54,657 nucleotides of DNA from a virus: IMG/VR virus record IMGVR_UViG_3300032087_003663, positions 1-54,657 of that record; one strand, written 5' to 3'. Position numbers and translations under genes: made by a program. Shown piece after piece: positions 35,282 to 44,383 of the stretch (positions are counted from its first letter, which is position 1; every line of letters starts with the position of its first letter). Under the pieces are notes generated by a model. It had not been told where the DNA came from, searched no databases, and was given only the letters and a program-made list of their open reading frames with translations.

Positions 35282-37339
35282 TCAATTCTCTGCTTGTTCA
35301 CCTGACTGGTCCTCTTGTTGATAAGCTTGTGGAGGTGCATTCATTTGCATGAGCATCTGTTGCTCCTCGTCACCAAGCAAGAACTGATCAATTCCAATGT
35401 CCATTGCTCGACCAAGTGCCTCCATGTAGGCGTTGTATGGCCGCGTGACTCCCGACATCATGGCTTGCTGTATGACCGGCAGAATGTACTGACCGATGTC
35501 GGTAAGCTGTGCGATCTGAGTGTCACGATTTGGCTTTCGAGCAGTTCCGGCTTCGACGCGATATCGGAAGTCTCGCGTGATCCGAGATACGTCTCCCGTT
35601 AGGATCTGCTCCGCAAAGACGTTTGCTGCGGTTACACCGATGATGGGAACCAGATCCTCAAACTCAGCAAGGTATCTCATTGCTTGGATTTCGCGAGTCG
35701 CACTCAGCGACAGCCAATCTTCCACCCGTGATGCCATGTCGTCGGGCCGGATGTTGATGTTCTCTTGGCGATACTGTGCTTCCGCAGCCGACCGCATTTG
35801 TCGGCCTGACATTCCGTACATCAACTCGGTTAGCCCCAATCGCTTGTCAATGGCTTGGTTCACCTCGGAAACCATGCGGAAGATATCTAAGCTAAAGCTA
35901 GGTGCTTGCAAAAAACTGACCATGTCACTGATGCTGGAGCCACTAATTCTTTCAAGGTCAATCACTGAAAACGGACCAGATCCGCTTGTTAGCTGGGAGC
36001 GAATGTTTTCACCAGCCTCTTTCATGACGCCAACGTATATCTTGCTGCCAGCAGCAACCTTGTCAGCCAAGAACGACATGCACCAGTTGACAAACTTCAG
36101 CTCACCGATGCACGGCTTGACCATCGAGATCGGCCACACTTCGCCCGGCTTTGCGTGAAAAGAAAGTCGCACGATGGGCCATCCGCCATCGGCCCAGTAA
36201 TCATCCCAAAACGGAACCTCCCAAGATGACCGCTCTAGGATGAGTTCCATATCACCTGTTTGTAACACATTAGGGGCGAGGTTCAGTGGATAAGGGCATT
36301 GTTCGCAAATTGCCAAATAAACGTAGTCACCTAGAGCTTCCAGACCTTTTACCTTCTTGTCCTTCGCGCCGAGCTTAATGTTCTGACCAGCACCGTTCTT
36401 TGAATAGACATCCCAGTATTCAACTAAGTCGTGCGTGACCCCTGCCGTTGATCCATTTCCATTACGCTTCGCGCCGTAGGACTTGCTGTCCATTGCGGTC
36501 TTGCGAGCGTACTTGCCTTTCAAAGATCCAGGTGGCAATCCAAATTTCTCTTCAACCACATTGGCTGGCTGGCAATTTCGCAAAGCAATCCAAGTGCAAT
36601 CTTTCCAATACTTCGCGTCTGGATCGCATAGCAAGTCTTTATTGGATCGATACCGAGATCGCGCCATCTTGGGACCACCTCCGGGTGGCTGTTCCATTTC
36701 GACTTCGAGCAACCCTAGTCCGGTAATGATCGCCTCTGTGATCGCAAGCCTCGCCTCGTCCTGCTTTGAGCCTTCCTGCTGGATGTAGTTGCTGATCGAC
36801 TCAAGGATGCGAGCATGGTCACGATCAATTACAGAAGCTTTCTCATCGTTATCGACGTTCTGTTGATATTGCTGATACAAAGCCTGGACGGATTGAACTA
36901 TGTAGGGATCGTTTACTACGCCCTGCTGAACTGCCTGCGTCATGGCAAGCATTTGCATGGCCTCTGGGTTGCCTGCGTAAAATGTCTCGATGCTAACGTC
37001 AGGATTCTGCCGAGGAGTTACAGCAATCGTTGGGTTCTGGTGATACAGCACCGGCCCAAACATCGACACCGCCTCAAATAAGCGGTTGACCGACATCTGG
37101 AATTGCGGCATCTGCACATCTTTAGCCAAAAAGCCATCGTGTGATCCGCCGCCTTTCTTCATGGATGCCCACATGTGGTTGGCAGGCCCATCGTAAAAAG
37201 CCATTGCCTCGTCAGCATAAACATCAAACTTCTCTTTCCTGTCTTTACGCGCTGACGCAAACACCCTCTTCCACCGATCAACTATTGGCTGAAGAGGATA
37301 CTTGGCTCCTGCTGTCGGCTGTGGTCCGTAATCATCCAT
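35282..37339 (-). CDS. Portal protein (685 aa)
   Basis: Size, position just downstream of the large terminase, and segments typical of P22-like large portals (FQMSVNRLFEAVSMFGPVLY; GLTELMYGMSGRQMRSAAEA; MRYLAEFEDLVPIIG) support this. Also visible is WEVPFWDDYWADGGWPIVRL in the wing region and a Gln-rich C-terminus. The portal forms the dodecameric DNA channel at one capsid vertex and docks the terminase. The first gene after the 136-aa linker gene, it starts MDDYGPQPTAG. Confidence 0.82.
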   Translation of the reverse strand: MDDYGPQPTAGAKYPLQPIVDRWKRVFASARKDRKEKFDVYADEAMAFYDGPANHMWASMKKGGGSHDGFLAKDVQMPQFQMSVNRLFEAVSMFGPVLYHQNPTIAVTPRQNPDVSIETFYAGNPEAMQMLAMTQAVQQGVVNDPYIVQSVQALYQQYQQNVDNDEKASVIDRDHARILESISNYIQQEGSKQDEARLAITEAIITGLGLLEVEMEQPPGGGPKMARSRYRSNKDLLCDPDAKYWKDCTWIALRNCQPANVVEEKFGLPPGSLKGKYARKTAMDSKSYGAKRNGNGSTAGVTHDLVEYWDVYSKNGAGQNIKLGAKDKKVKGLEALGDYVYLAICEQCPYPLNLAPNVLQTGDMELILERSSWEVPFWDDYWADGGWPIVRLSFHAKPGEVWPISMVKPCIGELKFVNWCMSFLADKVAAGSKIYVGVMKEAGENIRSQLTSGSGPFSVIDLERISGSSISDMVSFLQAPSFSLDIFRMVSEVNQAIDKRLGLTELMYGMSGRQMRSAAEAQYRQENINIRPDDMASRVEDWLSLSATREIQAMRYLAEFEDLVPIIGVTAANVFAEQILTGDVSRITRDFRYRVEAGTARKPNRDTQIAQLTDIGQYILPVIQQAMMSGVTRPYNAYMEALGRAMDIGIDQFLLGDEEQQMLMQMNAPPQAYQQEDQSGEQAEN

Positions 37340-37348
37340 TTGCGAAAC

Positions 37349-37759
37349 CTACTTTTCTTCAAGTTGAGTGATTCTGCGCTCTAGCTCTGTGATGGTTGCG
37401 TCAAGATTCTTTTTTTCCTGAGTGAAATCCCAAACACCATCAACGTCCATTCTTAAGTCAGGGTTGGCGATCAAGCGGTCGTCATCCTTGTGCAGCACCT
37501 CACTGTACCCTTGGCCGCGAAACGCAACCTCAATCGACCGCTCTCCTACTCGCATCACATGAGCAATGTCTGCATTCCTTTCGGAAACCGTTGCTCGGTG
37601 ATAAAACACCACGATTTGTCCGCGAGTTGGCACTGGCATTTTCCAAGGCTCTGGCTCAACTGGAACAGGCTCTGCCACAACTGCCACACTTTCCTGTGAC
37701 TGAACCTCTTCAACTGGTTTACTGCTTACGCGACGGGCTGCTTTCTTAGCCATCTTCAT
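37349..37759 (-). CDS. Hypothetical protein between terminase and portal (136 aa)
   Basis: Start at ATG 37759 (MKMAKKAARRVSSKPVEE), overlapping the terminase end by 14 nt. The upstream frame is a shadow of the terminase. The disordered basic/acidic N-terminus leads into a small beta domain (RGQIVVFYHRATVSERNADI, ERSIEVAFRGQGYSEVLH) and a terminal coiled coil (LDATITELERRITQLEEK). The family is not recognised; a head-assembly role is inferred from position. Confidence 0.72.
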   Translation of the reverse strand: MKMAKKAARRVSSKPVEEVQSQESVAVVAEPVPVEPEPWKMPVPTRGQIVVFYHRATVSERNADIAHVMRVGERSIEVAFRGQGYSEVLHKDDDRLIANPDLRMDVDGVWDFTQEKKNLDATITELERRITQLEEK

Positions 37760-39509
37760 AGACTCCTGTTGGTCCCAAAATGATGGTGCTGGACATAGCA
37801 CCAAATGGATTAGCTGCCTCCTGCCGCATACGTCTTCTCTCCTTGAACTGGCGTACCCTGCGTTGCCCAGGCGTTTCTACTCGCCTCTTTCCCTTGGGCG
37901 CGACGTAGGGCTGTCTTGAGTCTGTTAGGTAGGCTGCGAGATACTCCATGCACTCAACCGCGTGAGTGTTTGCTCGCCGGTTTCCGGTGTCGGTCACCAT
38001 GCCATTGACCTTCTTTTTTCGGAACCGTCGCATCTCTCTGTCGAGATTTGGACATCGCTCGAAATCCACAATGAGCTGCGGACTTCCACCACCACCGATG
38101 GAAAGCATTCCGCGAGCGACCTCTTCTCGGTAAGCGATAACCGAACAACCTGGAATAAACCTGTGGCGAGTTTCAACGCACTCTACGTCTTGCGACTTCA
38201 TCTCTCGCTCATACGCTTCGCGGGGAGCGATGCCGGTGTCGATAGAGGTAAGGTTTCCACCGTGAGCATCAATCACGAACGTCTGAAACCAAACACCGGC
38301 TGTTTTTTGCGCAAGGGCAAACGCTATTTTCCTAGCATCGCACTGATGGATATAAATCTCGTCATACACCAAGTGCCATTTTCCACTGGGTGGTGTCGCC
38401 ACTAGCACGGCGGCAGCAGTGTCATGGCCGGGGTCCACTGCAAGCCGCCTGCACCAGTGGTGCGGAACCTTCCGTTCTTTTAGGTATTGATCAGCCTCGC
38501 CCTTCAACTGACCGGCATACCCTTGGATGTCATGAAGCCCGCGCTTCCACATCGGGTACATCAAGACAGAGTCGGTGACCATTTCCCCTAAAGCACGTTT
38601 GCGATAAACGTCATCGCCCATGCTTTTCCAGCCAGCAACCGCAGCCTTCTTCGCTTCTTCAGGCAAGTAAGGATTGCTTTCCATGCTGATGCGAAAACAA
38701 ACCGTGGTCGGATTTGGACCGCCACGCTCATGTGCTTCCTGCTGAGTTTCAGCGCGTTCAGCGAAACGAGCCATTGCATCGTTTTCATCGTGCGGCAACG
38801 CCGACCAGATCAAGCGACCAGCACGGTCAATTAAACGACCTGCACTTTCCTCGTACCAACTTGGGTCAAGAATGTCTTCATCAATCGCGATCAGATCACC
38901 CTGCCAGCCCTGCTCAGGTTTTGATCGCGACGAAAACGCCTTTATTTCCCAGCCGTTCTTGAGAAACACATTACTGAAAATCTGCTTTGCTCGGTCCTGC
39001 CAAACAATTTTCTCAATCATTCGCGGCGGAATGAGTGGTGGCGAAGGCTTGGCTTCCTTTACGCGAGCCTTGTCTTGAGGAACCCACGGTCGATACACAC
39101 GCCAAAGATTTGTTTCAGAGTCGCGAATGATCTTAAAAGCACCAGCCTTAAACAGGTAATTGAAGATTACATTCCCGACATGCCACTGCTTATAGCCGAT
39201 GATCGCGCACACGCCATCACGCAGTGGATATTTTTTGTATGGGTCTTTCCCTTGCACAGCCCTCGCAATCTCAATGAACGCTGCGAGGCTTTTGCCACCA
39301 CGGTTGCCACCCATGATCATGCACTCAGGTGCATCGCATTTATGGAACTCGTCCTGCGTTGCCTGCGGCACATACAGATTCAACGCCTCTAGTCGTCGCT
39401 GCGCTATCTCATTGGCGACCCGGATTGCTTTCTTCTTAGCGAAGTTTGCATTGCCTTTGCCGATAAGCTCTACAGCGTTATCTGGCATGGACCCTTTGTC
39501 ATTCTGCAT
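37746..39509 (-). CDS. terL: Terminase large subunit (587 aa)
   Basis: The ATPase domain has Walker A GGNRGGKS (67-74) and Walker B LIAIDE (206-211, with catalytic Glu). The C-terminal RNase-H-like nuclease has RLAVDPGHDTAAAVL (355-369) as its first acidic strand. It packages phage DNA into proheads at the portal. It overlaps the small-subunit candidate by 11 nt with GAGGTGAAGG as ribosome site. Confidence 0.95.
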   Translation of the reverse strand: MQNDKGSMPDNAVELIGKGNANFAKKKAIRVANEIAQRRLEALNLYVPQATQDEFHKCDAPECMIMGGNRGGKSLAAFIEIARAVQGKDPYKKYPLRDGVCAIIGYKQWHVGNVIFNYLFKAGAFKIIRDSETNLWRVYRPWVPQDKARVKEAKPSPPLIPPRMIEKIVWQDRAKQIFSNVFLKNGWEIKAFSSRSKPEQGWQGDLIAIDEDILDPSWYEESAGRLIDRAGRLIWSALPHDENDAMARFAERAETQQEAHERGGPNPTTVCFRISMESNPYLPEEAKKAAVAGWKSMGDDVYRKRALGEMVTDSVLMYPMWKRGLHDIQGYAGQLKGEADQYLKERKVPHHWCRRLAVDPGHDTAAAVLVATPPSGKWHLVYDEIYIHQCDARKIAFALAQKTAGVWFQTFVIDAHGGNLTSIDTGIAPREAYEREMKSQDVECVETRHRFIPGCSVIAYREEVARGMLSIGGGGSPQLIVDFERCPNLDREMRRFRKKKVNGMVTDTGNRRANTHAVECMEYLAAYLTDSRQPYVAPKGKRRVETPGQRRVRQFKERRRMRQEAANPFGAMSSTIILGPTGVYEDG

Positions 39510-40107
39510 CCTTCACCTCCGCATCAATGACCTTGTCACTGAAAGTAGGAATTGCAGTCGCCGGTAGTGAGTTGCCCTCCTGGTACTCAACGAGATGCTG
39601 ACGCATGACTTGGATCAGGTCGCGTTCTTCCATCATGTCGAGTTGGCGTTCGGCAAGCCCAAGCTTGGTTACCTTGCCAGCCAACTGCATCATCATGTCA
39701 TGGATCTTTACTCGCTTCTGGCTACCCGGATCACATGCCAGGTATGTCGCGAATAGGTGCTTTGCCCAGCCGTTCACGCCACCAAATGGCCGAAGCATGC
39801 TCTCAAAGATTTCATTGATATGGGGATCAAATGACCCACCGTCCTTGAGCGTTTCAAGAGTCTCAAGTCCCTGTTCTTCAAGGACAGCAAGCCGATGATC
39901 TAGCTGATCTTGCTTGGCCTGCTCCGCTAACTTGGTACGACATGCCTTGCAGACATCTCGGTGACCATCTTCTTTGGACACATCTTTGTGAAACTCATCA
40001 AGACTTTTTCGTGACCCACAGTGCGTACAAAACTTGCAGCCAGCCTTGTTGGCTTCTGCTTCGATTGGGTCAGGAATTTCATCTTGCAAAGGCATCTGAT
40101 CATCCAT
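39499..40107 (-). CDS. Terminase small subunit candidate with zinc ribbon (202 aa)
   Basis: The N-terminus carries CKFCTHCGSRKSLDEFHK and later CKAC, a zinc ribbon of the type found next to HNH nucleases, but no HNH catalytic motif follows. Helical segments (LAVLEEQGLETLETLKDG, GWAKHLFATYLACDPGSQKR, VTKLGLAERQLDMMEERD) resemble small terminases. Position directly before the large terminase supports the call. Its ATG abuts the U-run of the upstream terminator. ATG 40095 is an alternative start. Confidence 0.7.
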   Translation of the reverse strand: MDDQMPLQDEIPDPIEAEANKAGCKFCTHCGSRKSLDEFHKDVSKEDGHRDVCKACRTKLAEQAKQDQLDHRLAVLEEQGLETLETLKDGGSFDPHINEIFESMLRPFGGVNGWAKHLFATYLACDPGSQKRVKIHDMMMQLAGKVTKLGLAERQLDMMEERDLIQVMRQHLVEYQEGNSLPATAIPTFSDKVIDAEVKDAE

Positions 40108-40145
40108 AAAAAAAGCGGACGAACCAACAACGCGGCTCGTCCGCT
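40108..40145 (-). terminator. Strong Rho-independent terminator after the capsid genes
   Basis: On the minus strand a perfect 9-bp stem (AGCGGACGA with TCGTCCGCT; plus-strand 40114-40122 and 40137-40145) is followed by seven Ts (40114-40108). It separates the capsid/decoration genes from the terminase and may reduce terminase expression by partial readthrough. Confidence 0.88.
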
Positions 40146-40174
40146 GTAAACCATCCTGGCTTTGCCGCTAAGTC

Positions 40175-40738
40175 TTAGACCCACTCAGGGGCAAGCTCGA
40201 CTTCGACAAGGTCGTCATCGGTTGTGTTCGCTTCCAGAGCAGTACCGAGTACCAAACCGTGATCTGTGGCAAGGGCAGCTTCCGCCAAACGGCCTGACGC
40301 GCCAGCTTTGATCACATCGCCAGCAGCAATGCTTTCGGCTGTCGCTGGCTGCTTGACCTTGGTTGGACCCTTGACGATTGCATGGAACAGATCGTTCGCA
40401 GCCACAGTCGATGACCCCAGAGAAGGATCGACTACCAAGCAGCAACGATCACCTGCGCTCGACTTGGCGTCAGCAGTGCCAAGCCCTGCGTGACCGCCAT
40501 CAAGATCGACGACAACGATTTCACCGGCAGACAAAGTTCCACCAGTCTTGTTGCGAAGAACGCGAGCAGTAACACGGCGACCAACCGTTCGATTGTGCAT
40601 GCCCGCAGCACTTGCTACAGCAGCAGTAACGGGAAACGTGTACTCGCGACCGTCTAGTGCGGTGTTGATATCCACGCTGTCTTCGTTTTGACCCTTGATG
40701 GTTTCACCAAGGCCAAAATCAGAAACTGAATCATTCAT
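40175..40738 (-). CDS. Capsid decoration/cement-like protein (187 aa)
   Basis: Beta-rich Ala/Gly/Val sequence with GGTLSAGEIVVVDLDGGHAG and TAESIAAGDVIKAGASGRLA, the pattern of head-stabilising proteins of the DUF2190/cement type. It lies directly after the major capsid gene and before a terminator, as expected for a highly expressed head component. The start ATG 40738 lies in a 49-nt gap after the capsid stop. Confidence 0.75.
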   Translation of the reverse strand: MNDSVSDFGLGETIKGQNEDSVDINTALDGREYTFPVTAAVASAAGMHNRTVGRRVTARVLRNKTGGTLSAGEIVVVDLDGGHAGLGTADAKSSAGDRCCLVVDPSLGSSTVAANDLFHAIVKGPTKVKQPATAESIAAGDVIKAGASGRLAEAALATDHGLVLGTALEANTTDDDLVEVELAPEWV

Positions 40739-40787
40739 CTCTAATCTTCCTATGAAGGATGTTTGTGATTAACCAAAGTGAAAAGGA

Positions 40788-41933
40788 TCACGCTTCGGAA
40801 AGCGGTTTCCAGACAACAAAGTTGCGAGGCGACTTGTACTTGATGTTGCTAAGTGTTGAGACAACAGCGTTCAAGCTTTGGGTAGCCAGGTCGTACTGCG
40901 GTCCACCTTCTGCATCAAAAAGCTCATCAGTCAGGCTCATCAACTCCATGCAGGCCAGATTGATGCCGAACCCGTAACCAACCGGCACGGCGTTCTCGTA
41001 TGACACTTCGACTCCGTCAAACATGTAGCTGTTTCTGAAGCCAAGTTCTAAAAGAGATCCGGGGGCCATCTTGACCTCAATCGACTGGCGACCATCGTTA
41101 TGGTCCTTCAGTTCGATGTACTTGTTGCGATCAAGCATCACGTTAGTGATCTGACCTTCGATGGTGCTGTTGCGTTGGGCATGGGTAATCCCGTACCGCA
41201 TTGCCTGCTCCATCTTCGCACCAGCAGTTGTGCCGCTAAATGCAGTCGAGTCAGTGACGACCTGAAGGCTCGACCAGAAGTCGTACTGCTTGTCCGCAGT
41301 TGCTTCTGGAAAGGATGAACCAGCCGCTTGTGCGCCACCGTAGTAACCCAGGGAGCAGTTGAGGTTCGCATAGCTTCCACTGGGAGCAATGACCTTGTCT
41401 GCTGCATTCGCAGTACGAGCCACATTAGTCCCAAGGGTCAGTGTCTGACCATTGCTCTGCGCGAGCGTTTTCAGCCCATGCCAAAACCTCTCGTTATTTG
41501 CGTCCTCGCCGTCCACATAAAATTGTGTGGCAAGACCTTCCATCAAGCTGCTCTTGATGCGTTCGGCAAACTGGTCAACAACCTTGACGATTGCTGCCTC
41601 GCCTTTGTTTTTCTCAAGCTCGCGGCGGCGAATTGAGTCAACGCACTCGTAACCACGCCAATCCAACGCGGCATGCTTAAAAAGACTTTGAGCAACAAAG
41701 CTGCGGGCGTTCTCTCCCGTAGCAGCCTGAGTCGCATGATCCTTGTACTTGACCACCCACTGGATACCCTCACCGCCATGACCAGTGCTGATCCGGCCAG
41801 CCTGTTCGAGAAGCGCGAGCAGGGCGAAGTTGCGTTTTGAAGCATCTTCAATTTCCCTAAGTAGCTTGGGCATAGTGGTCGTAAGTGATCGCTGCCAAGA
41901 AAAGCGATCAAAGCCCTGAAATCCCTCTGGCAT
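40788..41933 (-). CDS. Major capsid protein (381 aa)
   Basis: Start ATG 41933 (MPEGFQGFDRFSWQRSL) is chosen because GGAGG lies 7 nt upstream; the longer frame adds 12 residues. Segments IQWVVKYKDHATQAATGENA and YECVDSIRRRELEKNKGEAA, then QMRYGITHAQRNSTIEGQITNV-type central strands, and the location between scaffold and decoration genes identify the shell protein. An HK97-type fold is inferred, not shown. Confidence 0.82.
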   Translation of the reverse strand: MPEGFQGFDRFSWQRSLTTTMPKLLREIEDASKRNFALLALLEQAGRISTGHGGEGIQWVVKYKDHATQAATGENARSFVAQSLFKHAALDWRGYECVDSIRRRELEKNKGEAAIVKVVDQFAERIKSSLMEGLATQFYVDGEDANNERFWHGLKTLAQSNGQTLTLGTNVARTANAADKVIAPSGSYANLNCSLGYYGGAQAAGSSFPEATADKQYDFWSSLQVVTDSTAFSGTTAGAKMEQAMRYGITHAQRNSTIEGQITNVMLDRNKYIELKDHNDGRQSIEVKMAPGSLLELGFRNSYMFDGVEVSYENAVPVGYGFGINLACMELMSLTDELFDAEGGPQYDLATQSLNAVVSTLSNIKYKSPRNFVVWKPLSEA

Positions 41934-41983
41934 TTGTCTATCCTCCATAACATGTGCCACTGAAGGCACTCAGGAAATAAAAC

Positions 41984-43060
41984 TCACTCGCCAATTTGCA
42001 TGGCCGCGAGTACCGATTCACCAAAGGACATTTGCTCTTGTCCTGTTTGGCTTCCACCGCTTTCAGCAGTCACGCCATTAAAAGCGTTCTGCTTACCAGT
42101 CCGTTGGTTTGTCTTGCCTCGCATTGCCCGCTTCTGCTGCTGGGCAACCGCTGCTGTTGCTTGACTTGCTTGATGCTGCGACTGTGCTGGTGCTTGGACG
42201 CCCATCGCAAGTTTTGCGTATTGAATTTGTTTGCTTGTGGAACCCACGCCATCATTTGCTGCTGAGTCCATGTGCTGCAAAAACTGCTTACCCTGCTGTG
42301 AGTAAACAAACTCACCGCTAATAGGATCTTGAATGAAATTCCCTGTTGCGGGATCTTGCTGATAGAGCCAATTCGCATTTTCATTGATAAAGCTATCAAC
42401 TGTTGCTTGCTCTTGAGCCTGAGTCTGCTTTTGTGTGTAGCTATGCTCAAACTTGTCAGAAATCATCTGCTCTACACGCTGATCGATCACGCTCGCGAAC
42501 TGACGCGGATCTTGTAGAACTTCTTGCCACTGACGCATTTTTCGATCAAGACCAAGAATCTGCTCGCGAGTTGCCTCGTCAGCATGATCGCTGATTACGC
42601 GATTACCTTCTTCATCGATCTCGATGTATTGATTTGCCCAACTTGCGTCTTTCCAGCCATCAATAAGCTCTGCCAAGGGATCAAGCTTCTGTGGTTCGCT
42701 TGCCACTTGCTCTGGCTGGCGATATTGCTGCTGAAACTTTTGTTGCTCTTGATAGAACTTTACCTGGTCAGCGTATTGCTGAATCTGCGCCTCTCGCTGC
42801 TTATTAGCCTCCACCAAGGCTTGCACTGCGTTGCCAGGATCGTCGAAACTTTGGAATCCAGCATCCTGTAAAGCAGACGACCACGCAGGTTGAGTAGCGT
42901 CAACGGCCTCCGTGCCGTCTTCGCCTTCACCCTGTACAGCAGGAGGTGAGGCGTCTGCTGCATCAGGGCTATTTACAATTTCATTGTTCGGAGCATCTTG
43001 CTCGACATCAGGGAAAGCTTCCTGCTCTGCATCATCGTTTTCTACAGAGTCGTCTGACAT
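41984..43060 (-). CDS. Scaffold-like head assembly protein (358 aa)
   Basis: The acidic disordered N-terminus (SDDSVENDDAEQEAFPDVEQ) precedes Gln-rich coiled coil (EANKQREAQIQQYADQVKFY) and a Lys/Arg/Gln C-terminal part (VAQQQKRAMRGKTNQRTGKQ). Acidic start, central helices and basic end directly upstream of the capsid gene is the standard form of phage scaffolds. It is the first gene of the late operon; a promoter-like sequence precedes it at 43113-43142. Confidence 0.82.
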   Translation of the reverse strand: MSDDSVENDDAEQEAFPDVEQDAPNNEIVNSPDAADASPPAVQGEGEDGTEAVDATQPAWSSALQDAGFQSFDDPGNAVQALVEANKQREAQIQQYADQVKFYQEQQKFQQQYRQPEQVASEPQKLDPLAELIDGWKDASWANQYIEIDEEGNRVISDHADEATREQILGLDRKMRQWQEVLQDPRQFASVIDQRVEQMISDKFEHSYTQKQTQAQEQATVDSFINENANWLYQQDPATGNFIQDPISGEFVYSQQGKQFLQHMDSAANDGVGSTSKQIQYAKLAMGVQAPAQSQHQASQATAAVAQQQKRAMRGKTNQRTGKQNAFNGVTAESGGSQTGQEQMSFGESVLAAMQIGE

Positions 43061-43112
43061 GATTTACCTTGTCGCAAGTAAAAACGAAAACCGTGTATAT
43101 GGTTTGATGCCT

Positions 43113-43142
43113 TTATCATCTGGAAGCAATTCGGTAGGTCAA
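43113..43142 (-). promoter_or_regulatory. Putative late promoter
   Basis: On the minus strand TTGACC (43142-43137) and TGATAA (43118-43113) are 18 nt apart, upstream of the scaffold gene. A leader sequence ATACACGGTTTTCGTTTTT follows, loosely like the ATACACAATTTTCTGTTT leader at 47714-47735. Confidence 0.45.
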
Positions 43143-43191
43143 ACATCCTTGAGGTGCTTTGGACAGAAGTGGACGGTAATACACAGGTGAG

Positions 43192-43437
43192 GTGGTTTTG
43201 AAAGCCAAACAGACAGAATCAGAATCAAAAGCACTGATGCCGCTAACGGATTTGCGCATCGCTTTGAAGAAGAGTGGCATCGTTGACGTACCGCGCAGTA
43301 CAGTCAGGAACTGGTATCTACTAGGAGTAGTTACGCCAAAAGGCAGGGTTAAGCTCAAGACAAAGAAAGTCGGCAACCGCCACATGTCCAGTATAAAGTG
43401 GACACTAGACTTTCTTGATGAGCAAGACTCGACCTAA
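43192..43437 (+). CDS. Small helix-turn-helix DNA-binding protein, DUF1580-like (81 aa)
   Basis: The core LTDLRIALKKSGIVDVPRST, RNWYLLGVVTPKGRVKLK and KVGNRHMSSIKWTLDFL follow the pattern of short winged-helix proteins used as excisionases or phage regulators. They also resemble DUF1580 proteins, which as far as I recall occur mainly in planctomycetes. The annotated GTG has a weak ribosome site (AGGTGAG); TTG at 43198 is an alternative. It lies divergently beside the late operon and is a prime candidate for its regulator. Confidence 0.8.
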   Translation: MVLKAKQTESESKALMPLTDLRIALKKSGIVDVPRSTVRNWYLLGVVTPKGRVKLKTKKVGNRHMSSIKWTLDFLDEQDST

Positions 43438-43457
43438 CGCAAACCACGGAGGTTGTA

Positions 43458-44147
43458 GTGAGAGTTCTTGTAATAGGCGACACGCACTGCCCTGCCATGC
43501 ACCCACGATACCCTGAGTGGTTGGCTGAAATTCACAGCCAATGGCAATGCGAGCGCGTTATTTGCATTGGTGACTTAATCGACAACTTAGCCCTTAACTT
43601 TCACAGCAAGAAGCCAAGCCTAAAAAACCCAGTTGCTGAAAAAGAGAAAGCTCAGAAACAGATTGACAAGCTTGTAAAACTATTCCCCAAAGCTGACTGG
43701 CTTTTGGGCAACCACGACATTCTCCCGTGGCGGTGGGCGGACGAAGTCGGCCTGCCACACGAATACCTGCGCAAGCCAGGGCAAATCTGGAAAGTTCCGT
43801 GGAAGGTTCACCCTCGCTACGCGGATCTGAAGATAGAAGGTGTTCTGTACCGACATGGCGACAAAGGAAAAGGCGGTCGCATGGCAGCACTGAACAATGC
43901 CTCTGCTGAACACTCCTCTGTCGTTCAGGGACACTTGCACCAGCAGGGAGGCGTCGAGTACCTAGCAAACACAAAGCATCGCATATTCGGATGCCAGACA
44001 GGATGCGGGGTAAACGACAAGTCTCTTCACTTTGAATACGGCAGGAAGTACAACGCAAAAAGCGTTCTGGGATGTGCGGTAGTCGTGGATGGACACACCG
44101 CATACTTTGAACCAATGCCTGAGAAGCTTGCAAAGGATTTGAAATGA
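43458..44147 (+). CDS. Calcineurin-like phosphoesterase (229 aa)
   Basis: Metal-site motifs are all visible: VIGDTHCP (Asp8, His10), ICIGDLIDN (Asp39), LLGNHDILP (Asn85, His86, Asp87) and VVQGHLHQQGG (about 168). This is a bimetal phosphatase/nuclease fold; its substrate is unknown (DNA, cyclic nucleotide or phosphoester). GTG start with GGAGG at 43449-43453. It is the middle gene of a plus-strand island between the two minus operons and overlaps the next gene by ATGA. Confidence 0.92.
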   Translation: MRVLVIGDTHCPAMHPRYPEWLAEIHSQWQCERVICIGDLIDNLALNFHSKKPSLKNPVAEKEKAQKQIDKLVKLFPKADWLLGNHDILPWRWADEVGLPHEYLRKPGQIWKVPWKVHPRYADLKIEGVLYRHGDKGKGGRMAALNNASAEHSSVVQGHLHQQGGVEYLANTKHRIFGCQTGCGVNDKSLHFEYGRKYNAKSVLGCAVVVDGHTAYFEPMPEKLAKDLK

Positions 44148-44383
44148 AATCAAACGATATTGTAGCCGTTACTTTTCTCGATCATGTTGAATCCCCAAAG
44201 GTAAGCAAAGCTGAGAAGTTCACTGTCTTTGGCCGAGTGATCCAAGTGACATCACGATCTGTCATCGTTGGTGCTTGGTGTTATGCGAACAAACGCAGGA
44301 AGTGCGATCACAACACAACCACTTACACCATCCTTCGATCTTGCATCGAGAAGGTTGACATCCTCGTTCCGAAGGAAGACTAA
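44144..44383 (+). CDS. Hypothetical protein (79 aa)
   Basis: Unrecognised small basic/beta protein (DIVAVTFLDHVESPKVSKAE, VTSRSVIVGAWCYANKRRK). ATGA overlap couples it to the phosphoesterase. Its stop overlaps that of the convergent minus-strand gene by 4 nt. It may be a partner or inhibitor of the phosphoesterase, on position only. Confidence 0.7.
   Translation: MKSNDIVAVTFLDHVESPKVSKAEKFTVFGRVIQVTSRSVIVGAWCYANKRRKCDHNTTTYTILRSCIEKVDILVPKED

Noticed and set aside
35282-35340. Longer N-terminus of the gene downstream of portal
   Set aside because: It would overlap the portal by 59 nt; ATG 35265 with GAGG upstream is a better start.
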